Assembly: GCA_944548615.1 (NCBI GenBank) | Contig: OX155955.1 | Coordinates: 777,288 to 841,287 of the forward strand | DNA from: Micropterix aruncella | Taxonomy: Eukaryota; Arthropoda; Insecta; Lepidoptera; Micropterigidae | Reading direction: 5' to 3' | Length of the DNA stretch: 64,000 bases | In this document: one piece after another, positions 48,901 to 60,007 of the stretch | How positions within the stretch are numbered: the stretch's first letter is position 1 | Layout of the letters: every line of letters begins with the position of its first letter | Translations under genes and position numbers: made by a program | The notes under the pieces: generated by a model | Told to the model about the DNA's origin: nothing | Database searches by the model: none | Seen by the model: only the letters and a program-made list of their open reading frames with translations

Positions 48901-49108
48901 CCCAAAGCTCTCGACCGCACGGGATGAATTGGTGCGTGAGGTCGGCGCGTGCGCCAAGCGCCTACCGATATGGTATGCGGATCTGGTCGAGTGTGGGCGT
49001 TGTTTCGGCGCGTTCCGATGCTTCGTGGAGAAGTGGGTTTCCCTTTGGGAGGAGTTGAGGCTTCCGGGAACCCCAGTTTTGGGGTCCCCCCCGACACCAG
49101 TGGCGTGA
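45911..49108 (+). CDS. R1-clade LINE ORF2: endonuclease / reverse transcriptase
   Basis: 1065 codons from ATG 45911, overlapping ORF1 by 14 bp in a different frame; the frame is open further upstream but that part only mirrors ORF1. APE-type endonuclease about residues 10-235 (CAQLNLQRSRAV, VVVAGDFNARSPSWHDAG, SSSSDHRLITFDIG). Reverse transcriptase about 460-750 (RVIPKGNDKPRSDPRAYRPI, FGFTRGKSTEDA, VGVFLDISGAFDNAWW, GCPQGSVLGPTLWNILFDDF, SAYADDALLLVGG with the catalytic YADD). C-terminal segment AYRTTSTLALPVIAGVLPID and a CCHC finger (CVCGHGLQTAEHVIWIC). All catalytic motifs are present and no stop interrupts it. Confidence 0.9.
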   Translation: MAGHSPQLMLTCAQLNLQRSRAVTAEFGRTLEVMGIGVAFMQEQYTHLGKTRGIDGRCVVLEKGSRPMAGIAVSSSLPPPLFLDRLSSEHLACASIVINGVDCYFISVYFQFGEAVDAYVAGLAAALDALRGRPVVVAGDFNARSPSWHDAGNLDRLDRVARGRAEAVEELIATFGLHIINSPGQPRTFCGPGGSSNVDLTLCSAGFAREVVNWTVHESSSSSDHRLITFDIGRRVNPPSISEWRYRTSNIDWDRFGESLSTGLASFPPPQSSSAEELSINQSIKLSVSLNEAISSACESVLGRKKPRGGFAAPWWTSDLSDLRKVFRQAYRRMSDARRGSLPPEREEELRGNLRSARSVYHAAIRRAKMDSWRKWISDVGNENPWDMRTAVDKGAKRGGEYLSSIVEGVSAPLDTRGTLETLLNSLCPSDLTVNDDPHHAQIRRLAALDSRVANSSEVTADEVGRVIGSLSLKKAPGIDNLTAVIVRRVWEFARWEVTVLMQKCINEGHFPTCWKAGLLRVIPKGNDKPRSDPRAYRPITLLPILGKVLEALVRNRLEETLSPQNDRQFGFTRGKSTEDAILFAKDWVRDYEGPNVVGVFLDISGAFDNAWWSMILCKLRTRQCPNNLLKIVRSYFTHRSVILRYGPTSVRKTPSMGCPQGSVLGPTLWNILFDDFVGLPYPAGCAVSAYADDALLLVGGRSRAEVERRVAASLDLILGWGQRNRLAFSPAKTQALLLKGRLKRKPVIRLSGRPVSFPESVRYLGVALTASFSFLTHAKIVAEKSRSLFFALREASRADWGIRFPAVRTIYEGVFVPRVTYAARAWTEHHIPEATRVALLRGQRIPLVAMTGAYRTTSTLALPVIAGVLPIDLEVLERAALARYRRGGPVVFHGLSVDPAGYRAGEFARLIRAESLRVWQERWDAGGTGRLTQCFFPSVEARMKNACFLRFDHHTTQLVGGHGEFKAKLSDFGLSRDPWCVCGHGLQTAEHVIWICPKLSTARDELVREVGACAKRLPIWYADLVECGRCFGAFRCFVEKWVSLWEELRLPGTPVLGSPPTPVA

Positions 49109-49735
49109 TGCGAAGGCCACTTCCAGCCCGAAGTGCCCGTCTATGTGCCGTCCCCCAAACCGCCCCCGCGGGCGCGTCCCCTGCCTGAGGACCTTGGTTA
49201 GGCCGTCCCCCACGAGACCGCCCCATGACCCATACGTCTACATACCCCCTCACTAACCACTTAGTCCCCCCGACATCCTGTCTGTGTTTGGTAGCCTGTC
49301 TTTGTTTAACTTTAATCTCTGCTTTGTGTTTATTTTATTATTATTTTTACGACTATTTCTTATCTTCTTTTGTTGTTATCTTCTTTTGTTTTTTTTATAC
49401 TGAATAAATGGGTTTTCGGGGTGGTACGGGGGGGGTGGCTACCTCTTCTTTACCCCCCGCGCGTATACCCTTCTGGTACGCGCGGGGTGTCGTTGCATGA
49501 TATCCCGGGCAGATAAGACGACCACCGTCGTTATAACTGCCCGGGCGGTGGGTGGGTTCTCCACCCTCACCTGCCGCCTTGAAACCACTAAACTGTCTTC
49601 GGATTGCGTCATGTTGTGCTTGGTGAAAATGTATATATCAGTCTTCATCTCAAAAATAAATTTTGCGCGTTCGCAATACTTTCCCTTCTCGTCGGGTGGT
49701 CGGCCGGGAAAGTGATATAACGTAAAACTACTAAC

Positions 49736-50062
49736 CTGTAAGTTAATACATAAATGGTCATGGGCAATGTGACGATGGTGATAAATATCATCCACCGAGG
49801 AATGGCCCAGCAGACCAGCGACATGATGACCATACTCAAACACCAACCGTAGTTCTGGATCTGGGCCAGCGTGGCGCGCTTTTCCGGTTTGGTGATTTCC
49901 ATAGAGATTGCTAAGACACTCTGCCCTGCTGTGAGAGATGGAAAGCTAGCGACCACACAAGTTGCCATAAAAGCGTAAAAGTTTACATAGGTAAAGAGGC
50001 CGAGAAGTTTCGTCGCCAGTGTCAGCAGAATCGCTATCAGATAGGTCGGACGTCTGCCTATG
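49736..50062 (-). CDS. Gene B exon 4 (TM3-TM6)
   Basis: 327 nt encoding IGRRPTYLIAILLTLATKLL, MEITKPEKRATLAQIQNYGW and CWAIPRWMIFITIVTLPMT, ending in LTYR. Acceptor ctttttccttttcag, donor gttagt. It sits just 3' (plus-strand coordinates) of the R1-clade LINE inserted in intron 4. Confidence 0.9.
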
Positions 50063-50115
50063 CTGAAAAGGAAAAAGAGTATAATTAACGTCAACCATGA
50101 TTGCCATTTATAACC

Positions 50116-50785
50116 TTGGGAGTTAATGGGCCCTTGCTGAGTTGGCCACGAAGACCCATTCTGTTCAGGGTTGGTCACACTCACTGGTCAACACCTATCC
50201 GACGGCCTCCACGCATGAAGTGCGAGCCTGGGTAGGATTCTAGCCTAGCCAGTTTCCCCTGGGGATCAACCTTCTGGCGCTCCTGGACGGTCTGCGTACC
50301 GTGCGGCGTTAGCCAATCGACTGTGCACTCTGACTAACAGTCGAGGGAGTCTGGAAGCAGTACTGTTTCCTATAGAGCGGGGAAGGTTGCGGACCTTACG
50401 GCGACTGCTCTTGAAACGACCATCGGCTATCCGATCCTGGGTGAACAGCCGAGCACATGACGCTGTGGTCCGCGATAGATTCGGTAAACACCGTTTCACC
50501 GCTTCGCAAGGGAGAGGACCACGCAAGCGACCTCGAACTCGCAACCAATCTAGAGACTGGAGTAATCTGATCACAATTGGAAGTAAGGGCGTGAGTGTAA
50601 CCCCGCCGGGTAACACTCCTGGCTATCTCGCGGTTAAGGCGTTGGCCTCTTACGGGCTTGTGGCGTAACTAGATGGTGGACTGTTTTGTCCTCAAGTCTT
50701 TTGCGCTCACTCCAGGGAGATAGAACGACTAAACGTTTAAACTTCCTGATGTGACGGGCTCGCCCGCTGTAGTCGACAACCCTAG
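50116..50785 (+). mobile_element. Retroposon family R, near full-length copy c
   Basis: Starts ttgggagttaatgggccc and ends gtcgacaaccctag. Flanks ttgccatttataacc (50101-50115) and ttgccattataacc (50786-50799) differ by one base, a 14-15 bp target duplication. Terminal hairpin acggg-ctcg-cccgc at 50754-50768. Lies in gene B intron 3, close to exon 4. Confidence 0.85.
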
Positions 50786-50866
50786 TTGCCATTATAACCG
50801 CCCGGTTATACCATTTATACCGCCCGGTAAGGGTTGGTCTCTCGAGGACTACTTGGCAGATATAAG

Positions 50867-51085
50867 ATAGCTTTTTTTTTATTTTATTTTTTTTTACCCA
50901 AAAGGCATATGCCTTTTTGTGGAACCCGCCTTGTTGCCTATTGGCACCATATTCTAGGTGGGCATTTGTAGCATCACGCAGTCGAACACTCAGGCGGTCA
51001 CCCATCCCAGTATTAAACGCGCCCAACGCTGCTTAACTTCGATAACAACGAGGAGAACCGGTGTCAACGTGGCTACGATTGCCCA
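50867..51085 (-). mobile_element. 5S rRNA-derived SINE
   Basis: Minus strand head (about 51078 to 50983) reads gacaccggttctcctcg, gaagttaagcagcgttgggc, then gggatgggtgaccgcctgag: a 5S rRNA gene with its 3' half intact, including the internal A-box-like aagcagc block and the C box. It continues into an unrelated body (ctagaatatggtgccaatagg, ggcatatgcctttt hairpin) and ends in an A-rich tail (aaaaaaaaataaaataaaaaaaaa type, plus 50870-50895). Head plus body plus poly(A) is the structure of 5S-derived SINEs; it is not a functional 5S gene. Confidence 0.78.
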
Positions 51086-51149
51086 TTGTCTCTGTCTTCT
51101 ACGATTATCCTACGGCTAAAAGAACGATCTCATATTGTTATACCAGCCT

Positions 51150-51812
51150 AGGAGCTTATGGGCCCTGTTGCAGTGTGGCTACTAAGAACAATGTGTGGGG
51201 TCCGCCAAACGCACGGGTCAACACCTATCCGGCAGCTTACACGCAGATGTACGATCCTGGGTAGGACTGGCCTGCGGGCCAGTTTCCCCTAGGAGTCAAC
51301 TTTTGGGCGCTCCTGGACTGTTAGCACACCGTGCGGCGTCAGCCAATCGAATGTGCATTCCGAGCGACAGCCGGGGGAGTCTGGAAACAGTACTATCTCC
51401 TATAGAGCGGGGGTAGTTAACCTTACGGCAATTGCTCTTGAAACGACCAATCGGCTACGCGATACCGGGTGAACAGCCGTGCAAAGGATGCCGTGTTCCA
51501 CGATAGATTCGGTAGACACCGTATCACCGCTACGTAAGGGAGAGGACCGCGCAATCGACCTCGAACCTGTAACCAGTCGGGAGATCGAAGTATTCTGGTT
51601 GCAATTGGAAGTATGGGTGCGAGTGTCGGCTAGCTTGGTGATTAACCTAATTATCTCGCGGTAAGGCGTTGGCTTCTTACGGGTGAGTGACGTAACTAGA
51701 CAGTGGTTTTTTTTCGACCCAAGTTTTCTACGCTCACCTGACGGGAGACAACGATCTAATATCGTTAAAATTTCCTGGGGTGAAGGGTTCGCCCTTTGTA
51801 GCCCACACTGCC
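51150..51812 (+). mobile_element. Retroposon family R, near full-length copy d
   Basis: Starts aggagcttatgggccctgtt; colinear to the end at ttgtagcccacactgccc. The terminal hairpin here is aaggg-ttcg-ccctt (51783-51797): both sides of the stem have changed relative to acggg/cccgt. 51085-51149 just upstream looks like a further scrap of the family 3' region. Confidence 0.75.
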
Positions 51813-52079
51813 CAACTGCCATTTATGAAATATGCCAGCGCAGTGTCTTAAAAATAAAAATATATATATTAACTGTAAGTACCACAGCATAGAAATCTCG
51901 AAAACTAGAGGGATACGACATAGTACTCTGAATTTAGACATAGAGAGCTTGAGAAAGATAAAACTTGAACAGGCTGAATCACATCTTACAGTTTTTTTGT
52001 GTTTTGCCTGGATTGACTACTACAATCACACAGATCACACAGAGTTGTCCGAGTCGTGTCCTGGGTTAGTTTCTATATG

Positions 52080-53960
52080 AAAATATTTATTTTAAATCAT
52101 TGAGACATATATATCTCAATGTTTTAAATGAAATAATTTCAAATTGAGTCCTCGATATAAGTAGGTGGGCCTCAGTGATAATAATATTAGCAGAGCAATT
52201 AAAAACTAATTTACACCCTAGCATATCGCAGTAACTTCTATTTCAGATTTTAATTTGTTTAAGATTTTTTATTAATGTAGTCTTATTCAAAAATCACCGT
52301 TTCATTGCTTTGAATCGGTGAATCCGGATCCCGCTCAAAGAACCGGCTATAAAACCCGACGAACGTGAACGAATTCGAAAAGTAAATAAGACTTCACAAC
52401 TCTATCTGAATCACGGGCACGAAGAATCGCCTATCCTGTTCGAGTTAAAAACAGGTCCAACCGAGACACACTACAGATATATACACCATTAAAAACACTG
52501 ACAAAGAATGAATTGGATAGGATATTTTGTTTAATTAAACTAAAAATACATACGGCCGGGCCATAATCAAATTTCTCATCGAAAGAAAGTTTCTCAAATT
52601 TCTCAGAAAAGCAGCTGTTACTGACAAAAAATGTTTCTGGTATTTTAAAGTCAAATGATATTATTCCAAAGATTCTATACTACATTGATGCTACCTTAAT
52701 AGGTAGCATCAATGTATACAGAATACATACCTATACACGTACTTAACGAAAAGTAGAAATATAATAAAATTAAATTTTAATAGATTCCTCAAAAGAATCG
52801 AAAGCAAATGCATACTTATATCTATTCTACTTATTTTGATGTCGTTGAAGCGCTTAGGTGTCGTTTCTTAGCCTTTGATCATTGCTCTTATAACGTGGTG
52901 TCGGATGCGAAAGCCACACGGGGCCTCCTTTTTATTAGCTTGCGCTTTTACTGCAATTTCTTACTATTGCGTGGTGGCATGATGATGATGAATCGGGCGA
53001 AATTGGACGAACCCTTCGGCTACGTAACGACCAAATTTGGTTGCACATCAGAACACCGTTGACTACGTAACGACCAATATTGGCGGCTTGCTCCCGGAGC
53101 GCACAGTAATATTATTTTCTAATTCGAACACATCCTAAAATCGATACCAAATATCTCATTATTTCCATAGTCATTATTACCATCTCATTATTACATAATT
53201 TCGCGCGTCATTTCGCGGATATTTCTGGTAAAATTCCATTGTCAAACCTCATCATTCTTTTTCGAGAAATCATTTAAAAAAATGACGGTTTTTATGAGAT
53301 AATATCTAAATATATTTGTATTTAAATAAGCAAAACGAAATATTAACTTTGATAGAGAATCTAATAAAGATCACGATAGTATTTACTTTCTAAATAGGGT
53401 TCCGTATTTTTCCGTAAGACAAGTACAAGTTAGAAATGCCGAGTTTTTTTCACTTTTTCGACTTTCTCATATTTATTCATAATTACCTAATTGTTTTACA
53501 AAATGAAATTTCAATATTCTATATACGAAATTTTAATGCAATCACTGCACAGTTATTTTTTTAATGATTTATATAGTAGTTCCATAGTTATAGTACTTTT
53601 TGTCAAGCGCGGCGATATTGCAAGAAATTCCAATAAATGGCCGGCTCTCAGATATGTATATGCTCTTCGCCAGTTGCGAAACGTGGTCTTCCACAGACAC
53701 TTGTTTGTGGTCGCTGGATAATGTCAGGTCACTGACAAACTACGGAGCACCGGTGACGACCCGGAAGCCGACATTCATTCCCGCTTCTACACAATGATCA
53801 ACGGTATCTGTCATTGAAATCGCTGGGGTGTTTTTTCTGTTTATATGTAGTAAAACTGTCTTCAGATTGCCTCGCTCTCTCGTGTTTGTCTTTTCCACAG
53901 ACAATATGAGCCTTAGCATTAACCTATTTCTCTCCTTAATGATGACCTATAAGAATTTAT
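52080..53960. other. Gene B intron 3, unclassified
   Basis: Includes a short perfect hairpin (52681-52716) and two GC-richer islands: 52850-53100, with ctacgtaacgaccaa twice about 37 bp apart, and 53640-53800. No protein domain or transposon end was recognised. Confidence 0.35.
52681..52716. repeat. Perfect 16-bp hairpin
   Basis: tacattgatgctacct, centre taat, then the exact complement aggtagcatcaatgta. Confidence 0.9.
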
Positions 53961-53971
53961 GCACCACTTAC

Positions 53972-54134
53972 TAGTCTCCAAGTTGTCCGAGAGTAAAGGC
54001 ACCGATGACCTCTCCTATGGTCGAGGCAGAAAATAGACTCATGACATACGTCTCTTTGTCGCAAACCCAATTTTGAGTAGATGGAATTGTGTTGGTATAC
54101 CACGTTTGATCGTACTCATATCCATGTTGGCAAA
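53972..54134 (-). CDS. Gene B exon 3 (loop end, TM2)
   Basis: 163 nt encoding CQHGYEYDQTWYTNTIPSTQ, NWVCDKETYVMSLFSASTIG and EVIGAFTLGQLGD. Acceptor cttatttatatttccag, donor gtaagt. Same length and phases as gene A exon 3. Confidence 0.88.
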
Positions 54135-55719
54135 CTGGAAATATAAATAAGCAAAGTTGAGTTAAGTATTTAAAATATATTTTCTAATTTCAAGAGTGCT
54201 AATATAACATTAACAAATACTATCAATACTAAAACACGCATACATAAGGTATCTTTATATATACTAGCTATTGCATGCAGCTTCGCTTCGCGTAAAGTTT
54301 CGAATCGATTTGTTAATTTGAGTAAGGTGGTGTTTATTTGCCTTTTTATAGGCTACCTTTAGATATATAGTGTAAGACGTCCCCCTCACATGCAAGCTAC
54401 ATATCTCGTAGACGTACACGTCTTGTTCATCGCCACTCACGCCGCCTTCAGCTGAATGCTGACCTAGGTATTTCGAGGTGCTGGCACGCGTCACTATTTT
54501 CATGATATAAATATACCACCTAGAAACGTAAAGTTAACAGCCATTTTTATCTTTATTGAACGCCCGTGATAATAGATTAATTTATTTTGATAATAATTCT
54601 TATTTTATTGCTAATGTCATAACCAAACACTGCCTTCGTATTTTTTTGAGACATAAAAGCAGTAATTGTTGCTTAAATATAAAAGTTGTATACAGGATGT
54701 TTTAACTGGACGGGGATTTTTAGTGGGTAAATAATAACAATAAAGTAAGCAACTTTCAATAACTTTAAAAAAAAATGAAAAATAAAAAAATCATAATTTA
54801 AAAAAAAACACGACTGCCGTTACAGAAAGTGAACTATTGTATATTTATATATATTTATTTTTATTACTGGTTTCTTAGGAAATATTTGTAGTTTATATAT
54901 TTATACATAATAGGTATACGTATATTTCTAAAATTTACTCAATTAGACCTTTCATTTGACACGATAAATTTATGATAATTTATTACCATTTGGATATTTA
55001 GACAACTAGTTTCTTGATATTTAAATAACTAAGGTATCCTATGACACGCGTGATGACATAACGATTCTAATAATACAGCATACTTCTCAATCGGTTTCAA
55101 GAGTTATAAAGTTATGGTTTAATAAATAAAGTATAAACGGAAAACAAACATAGATGAACCCTGAATATATTACAGTCCTTTTTTGTCAGGAGAAACAATT
55201 GATTGTAAAACCTCCCACTGAGCAGTCCGTTCAAACCGATTGAGAAGTGTGTAGTACCGTTAGAATCGTTATGTCATACCGAGTATTATAGGGTATCTTA
55301 ACTATTCAAATATTAAGTAAGTAATGGTCTTAATTCTTAATGATAGTAGTGAAGTAGTATAATTGCAATGTAATTATTACATTATTGTTAAAGTTACCAC
55401 TTTAATTATATTTCATACATCTTTGTCGACATTCAAGTTATTATGCCTATTTATACGCCAGAATAGTAACAAAAATAGTGGGTCACGAAAGGGATAGATT
55501 TAACATTTACTGAGTAAGGCCAAACATGATTTAAGAAACGCTGATATAGTAATTCAATTCAGTAATTCAAAGTTTTTTATTCAAAATAGTACGAAATCGT
55601 AACTTTTTGACGTCAATAATGCATACAAACATACATAAATGATAAAAAATTAAGATATTGTGACATTTTAACAAATTATTGTGACATATAACGTGATATT
55701 AATCATCGAGGTAACCATT

Positions 55720-56493
55720 TTATTTCCAAGGGTCTTTGTCGTCTAGATAATCATTTATTTTATAGTAGCCCTTTAAGTACAGCTTCTTCTTAATAAATGA
55801 CTTAAATTGTATCACAGATAAATTTTGCATGTTTACTGGGACTTTATTGTAGAAGCGTATACATTGCCCTTTGAATGATTTTGTGGTTTTGGAGAGTCGA
55901 CTTTTATGGTCAGCAAGTTTATTTTTATTTCTAGTATTGACATCATGCCTATCAGAGTTTTTGAAAAACAGTTCTTTATTTTTATGCACATACATTAAGT
56001 TTTCATAGATGTAATGAGATGAAAGTGTCAAAATATTGATTTCTTTAAATTTTCCGCGTAACGACTGTCTAGCACCCAATTTATAAATAGCGCGGATGGC
56101 TCGTTTCTGTAGTATAAATATTTTATCAGCGTCAGCAGCATGACCCCACAGCAAGATGCCATACGACATCAAGCTGTGAAAATAGCTGAAGTAAACCAGC
56201 CTCGCGGTGTCTATATCTGTTAAATTACGATTTTTTTTTACAGCATATGCCGCAGAACTTAGCCTGTCGGCCAATTTCTTAATGTGTGGTCCCCATTGTA
56301 GCTTTTTATCTAAAGTGATACCAAGGAATACAGTGGAATCGACCAGTTCTAGGCTCTTATTTTTTATGATAATATTTGGCCCTATCTGCTTTACATTTGG
56401 AAGTGAGAATTTTATACATTTTGTTTTCTTTTCATTTAGCAGCAGATTGTTTGCTGTGAACCATTCCACAACATTCGAGATAGAATCATTCAA
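55720..56493 (-). mobile_element. LINE ORF2 C-terminal fragment, open for 257 codons
   Basis: Minus frame: VVEWFTANNLLLNEKKTKCI, FLGITLDKKLQWGPHIKKLA, LVYFSYFHSLMSYGILLWGH, ADKIFILQKRAIRAIYKLGA, RHDVNTRNKNKLADHKSRLS. This covers the end of the reverse transcriptase (N-L-x-x-x-x-K-x-K, FLGI-x-LD) and the post-RT region (S-x-x-x-YGI-x-LWG). The catalytic core upstream is missing. Lies in gene B intron 2, antisense relation none (same strand as the gene). Confidence 0.82.
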
Positions 56494-56521
56494 ATCGTCA
56501 TAATTATTTATATTTTATTTA

Positions 56522-56551
56522 TATCCAAATATATTATAGTATATTTGGATA
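56522..56551. repeat. Short inverted repeat
   Basis: tatccaaatata and its exact complement tatatttggata around a 6-bp centre, between the LINE fragment and gene B exon 2. Confidence 0.85.
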
Positions 56552-56708
56552 GTCAACAGGCAACTGAAACGCAGGTTGCTATGCATGGACTAAAATGTAT
56601 TTTTGATTCGTGCCCTTATGTGTAACTAATTAGCCATAATTGATTGATAAGCCAGATGTCAAATATCAAATTTTACCAACTTTAATTATATTTGAATCAT
56701 TTACTTAC

Positions 56709-56800
56709 TTACTTCTTCTTCCCTGCCATTGAGTTCATGACCCAAAGAGGAATGGTTGTACATTTTACATGATGCGAAACTGTCCAATTGTTCAGTGTCT
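56709..56800 (-). CDS. Gene B exon 2 (extracellular loop)
   Basis: 92-nt exon recovered because exons 1 and 3 do not share phase. Acceptor cgttttacaattccag. The donor lies in a gtaagtaagt repeat; only the second GT keeps the frame. Encodes RDTEQLDSFASCKMYNHSS and a short acidic end. Very close to this exon is a short inverted repeat (56522-56551) and the LINE fragment ending at 56493. Confidence 0.75.
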
Positions 56801-56829
56801 CTGGAATTGTAAAACGAATAATCATGAGA

Positions 56830-58000
56830 TCAATCCCTTTTGTCGTATTTTATTCAAATATTAGTCTCGTCTTCTTCTCGCTACCTATGAATTGCATGCA
56901 ATATCTCGACATTCTTCTTAAACATATAGTAAAGTCGCAGAATAATCATAATTATAAATTAGTTATGTGCAGCTGTCAATACAAAACTGTTACAAATTGT
57001 TACAAACAAACTGTTACAAAACTGTTACAATAATTACAATTTTAAACTGAAAATAGACAAAGACTATGTAATAAAATTACAAACGCTGCAAAACGGCGTA
57101 TCCTTAGGATATCTTTTAACTTAGTTTTCAGGGCAAACGTATTATTGGTATAAAAATGTAATGAAATTAAAGTAAAATAATTAACATAAAAACAAAAATA
57201 TAAATTAAAATTAAATTAAACTAATCACTTTAAAAAAAAAAATGAAATAAAGCGAATAAAAAGTCATCATTCTAAAAAAGTCTAAAAATCTTTGGCTTCT
57301 AAAAATCATTTTTTAATAATGTATTCTTTTGGTAGTCGTTGAATATTCCAATTGATTTTAATCGCAACGCCGTTCCAATCGATTCCATACAACCGCAAAA
57401 TAATGAGAGATCAAATGCCACCTATTGATGGCATTCTAACATGCGATAAATATAACTGGAACCGAATAGCTTAACCTTTACCTGGAACCTTAACCTTTTG
57501 CTTATTAGATTCTGTCACCCAACTGGTACTAGGTTCTAGGCTGGACAGGACTCTAATATTACAATCAAATATATAAAAGTTTTAGTAAAATACTAGTAAC
57601 CCTAAATTGTCATAAGTTGTGGTTCTCAAAAAATAATAATAATATAAATAATAAATAAAATGCAATTTCATTATATAATCGACAATAAATGTAATCTAAC
57701 ATTCGATCAACTAGAGAATGACAAACAGATAAACTACATGCATGTGTCTCAATTACTTGCTCCGATTCTTTGTTTATAGTTTAATGCCATTTCGCGATAA
57801 CACATGTTGTTTTTATAGTTACTCGGTAATTGATATTTTCTATTACTTTTTCCCGAGTTTGTTGACCGTATAATAAGTAATCTTCGAGACCGTTCGAATA
57901 CCCTTGATAATTGCTAATTTATATTGGCAGTTTAAGATATAAATGTTAATAATTTCGCAAATGATATATTCCACTTTACATTTTACTTTACAAATCTATA
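56830..58000. other. Gene B intron 1, no recognised feature
   Basis: AT-rich intron with a run of ctgttacaaa repeats (56985-57030) and A-rich stretches. No transposon recognised. Confidence 0.3.
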
Positions 58001-58005
58001 CCAAC

Positions 58006-58235
58006 CTAGGCAAATGCATCTGCTTCCACTCAATCAACGAATAATTAGTGTTCTCCCGTCCTGGAACGTAGCACCAATGGTCGGGAACCGCCATCACTAG
58101 CACTAGACTCATATAAGGCATAGAGCAGGCTGTCACAAACAAAAGATTGTAGATCATGCTGAACCTCCATTGGAATTTACCATCATCATTGATGGACTCC
58201 ATGACCCGGTCGAACACCGCATCGCCGTTCTCCAT
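58006..58235 (-). CDS. Gene B exon 1 (N-terminus, TM1)
   Basis: 230 nt, residues 1-76 plus two bases: MENGDAVFDRVMESINDDGK, TM1 (MIYNLLFVTACSMPYMSLVLVMAVP) and DHWCYVPGRENTNYSLIEWK ending HLP. Donor gttggt is weak but is fixed by phase and by the identical length of the gene A exon. Confidence 0.88.
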
Positions 58236-59195
58236 TTTGACTCTTCACAACTAAGAATAAGAATGATCATTACGAGATTAATTTTGAGACGGTTACGTAT
58301 CTAGTAGAATTTCCGCTGCAAATAAGGACGCAAAAAGAGATAACGATACTAGTGTTTATACACAGCTTGACAGATATTGACAGACTTAACCGTATTCTAC
58401 TCCATAAGTGAATAATACCATCATGACATATAGAAGAAAATTGGATAAATAAAATTGGATGCTATCGGAAAAAATGAGGTACCAGATATAGCACTTATTA
58501 TGTGAGTACGGAATCGGAAGGGAAACCTATGGAATTGTACATTACTCAACAGGAATGTACGTCTTTCGATTTTTTTAAATTATAAAATATAAATTAGTCG
58601 ATTGCCATGAAACAAATAATAGTGTACCTACTATAAAATTCTTGGGTATGCTTAAATGCACTATCTTCTATATTTTCCATTGTTTTTATGTTTTAGTATA
58701 TCTCCTTTAATATTTAGAATATTTGGCCAAGGAATATTCTGTTTTTCGCAAATTATTATATCAGAACTCGATATAATTCGTAGGTAAAAATACTGTTGCC
58801 AGTGTCATTAATTACCCGTAATTTACGTTATCTTTATTATAAAACTTCCATCTCTTGCTGTTTGGCTTGCACTGTAACCAAGAATAATATTTGTGTCATG
58901 ATATTATGTAATATCAAGGTTCTCACACGTTTGAAAAATATTACTAAGATAGGACTAATTCAAAAAATGCAAGTAATATTTCCTAACTAAATCATTTCCC
59001 GCATGGTTATTTTTAACTTATAAAAAGATATCGTATAAATATTCTAGAACTAGCGTCACAAGATTATTGGGGAAAACTACCGGATGAAACCAATCATGGA
59101 CACTGATAACTCCCACTTTATACATGTCCTATCTTTGTCGCTGTTAAGTTCACAATCACGACACTGTGGTGTTTGATATCAATAAATTACATTTT
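58236..59195. other. Upstream flank of gene B
   Basis: Acceptor-like cattcttattcttag just above the start codon, then AT-rich DNA. The 5' untranslated exon and promoter are expected here or further out but could not be pinned down. Confidence 0.35.
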
Positions 59196-59196
59196 T

Positions 59197-59575
59197 ACTA
59201 GCTGACCCGTGCCCACTTCGTTGGCTGGTAATTTTTTTTTTCTTGTGATGAAATTATGAGTGTGGTTCGGTTAGTACTGTGTGCTATGATTTATTTCCTG
59301 ACATGTATGTATGCATATTTTTTACTGCATATGTATGTATGTATTTGCATGCCGATTTGGTTTTCTATATTACCGGGTTTCTAATGAAATGATTATGATT
59401 AAATAAATTATGTTTATTTTATATCAACAATTATCAACTATTATGTTGATAATTGTCGTTGCTTTCGTGGCTTTCTATTGGTAAAAGAATTTTCAAAATC
59501 GGTTCAGTAGATCCATAGATTACTTCCTACAACATCACAAATTTTACCTCTTTATAATATTATTATAGATTACGA
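59197..59575 (+). mobile_element. Interspersed repeat of the 'ctagctgaccc' type (SINE or RTE-like 3' end)
   Basis: Begins tactagctgacccgtgcccac and ends with cggttcagtagatccatagat, cacaaattttacctc and tttataatattattatagat. This start and end combination is common in arthropod genomes. The last third recurs at 60008-60108. A similar start, tatatactagctattgcat, is at 54260. Confidence 0.55.
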
Positions 59576-60007
59576 CACGGTCGCGGTTCCATACCTATGT
59601 CGTATTATCTCTAACTATTTATGTAGTAAAAGGGAAAAGTCTTTTGCTTTAAACGCTAGAGATGATAAATTTACTTATTTTGATAAGAATTCATAATTGT
59701 TGATAATATGACCAATAAACCTGACCTAACGATTTAAATTATTTTTTTAATATAGAATACTACTTTTTGTGGCTTAAATATAAAAAATACACATATGCTG
59801 TCGCTGACTTTTTTGTAGGCATTATCAAGCTCTACAACTTTTCTGTAGAACTTAATCATATATCTATCATCGTTAAGGCAGTGTTAGTTAGAAACGTTTT
59901 TGTTCTACCGCTTATACTCCGACTTACTTTGCAAATCCGACTACCACGAAAAAGTCTTTTCATTTTTCGGATTATTATATAACCTATGACACTTACAAAT
60001 AACGTGG

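Larger units (their letters stand above)
45353..49590 (+). mobile_element. R1-clade LINE, 5' truncated, with intact ORF2
   Basis: About 4.2-kb non-LTR retrotransposon in gene B intron 4, opposite strand to the gene, visibly GC-rich against the AT-rich host. It holds the last two thirds of ORF1 and a complete ORF2 overlapping by 14 bp, then a C-rich 3' UTR with aataaa at 49403-49408. Right boundary is uncertain: GC-rich sequence extends to about 49575. ctgtcttcgg occurs at 45343-45352 and again near 49592, a possible 10-bp target duplication. Confidence 0.8.

Noticed and set aside
45634..49253. Numerous long minus-strand and alternate-frame ORFs across the R1 LINE
   Set aside because: They are GC-rich shadow frames of ORF1/ORF2, with no domain logic of their own.
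50983..51078. Functional 5S rRNA gene
   Set aside because: The 5' half is diverged, there is no T-run terminator, and it is fused to a SINE body with an A-rich tail.
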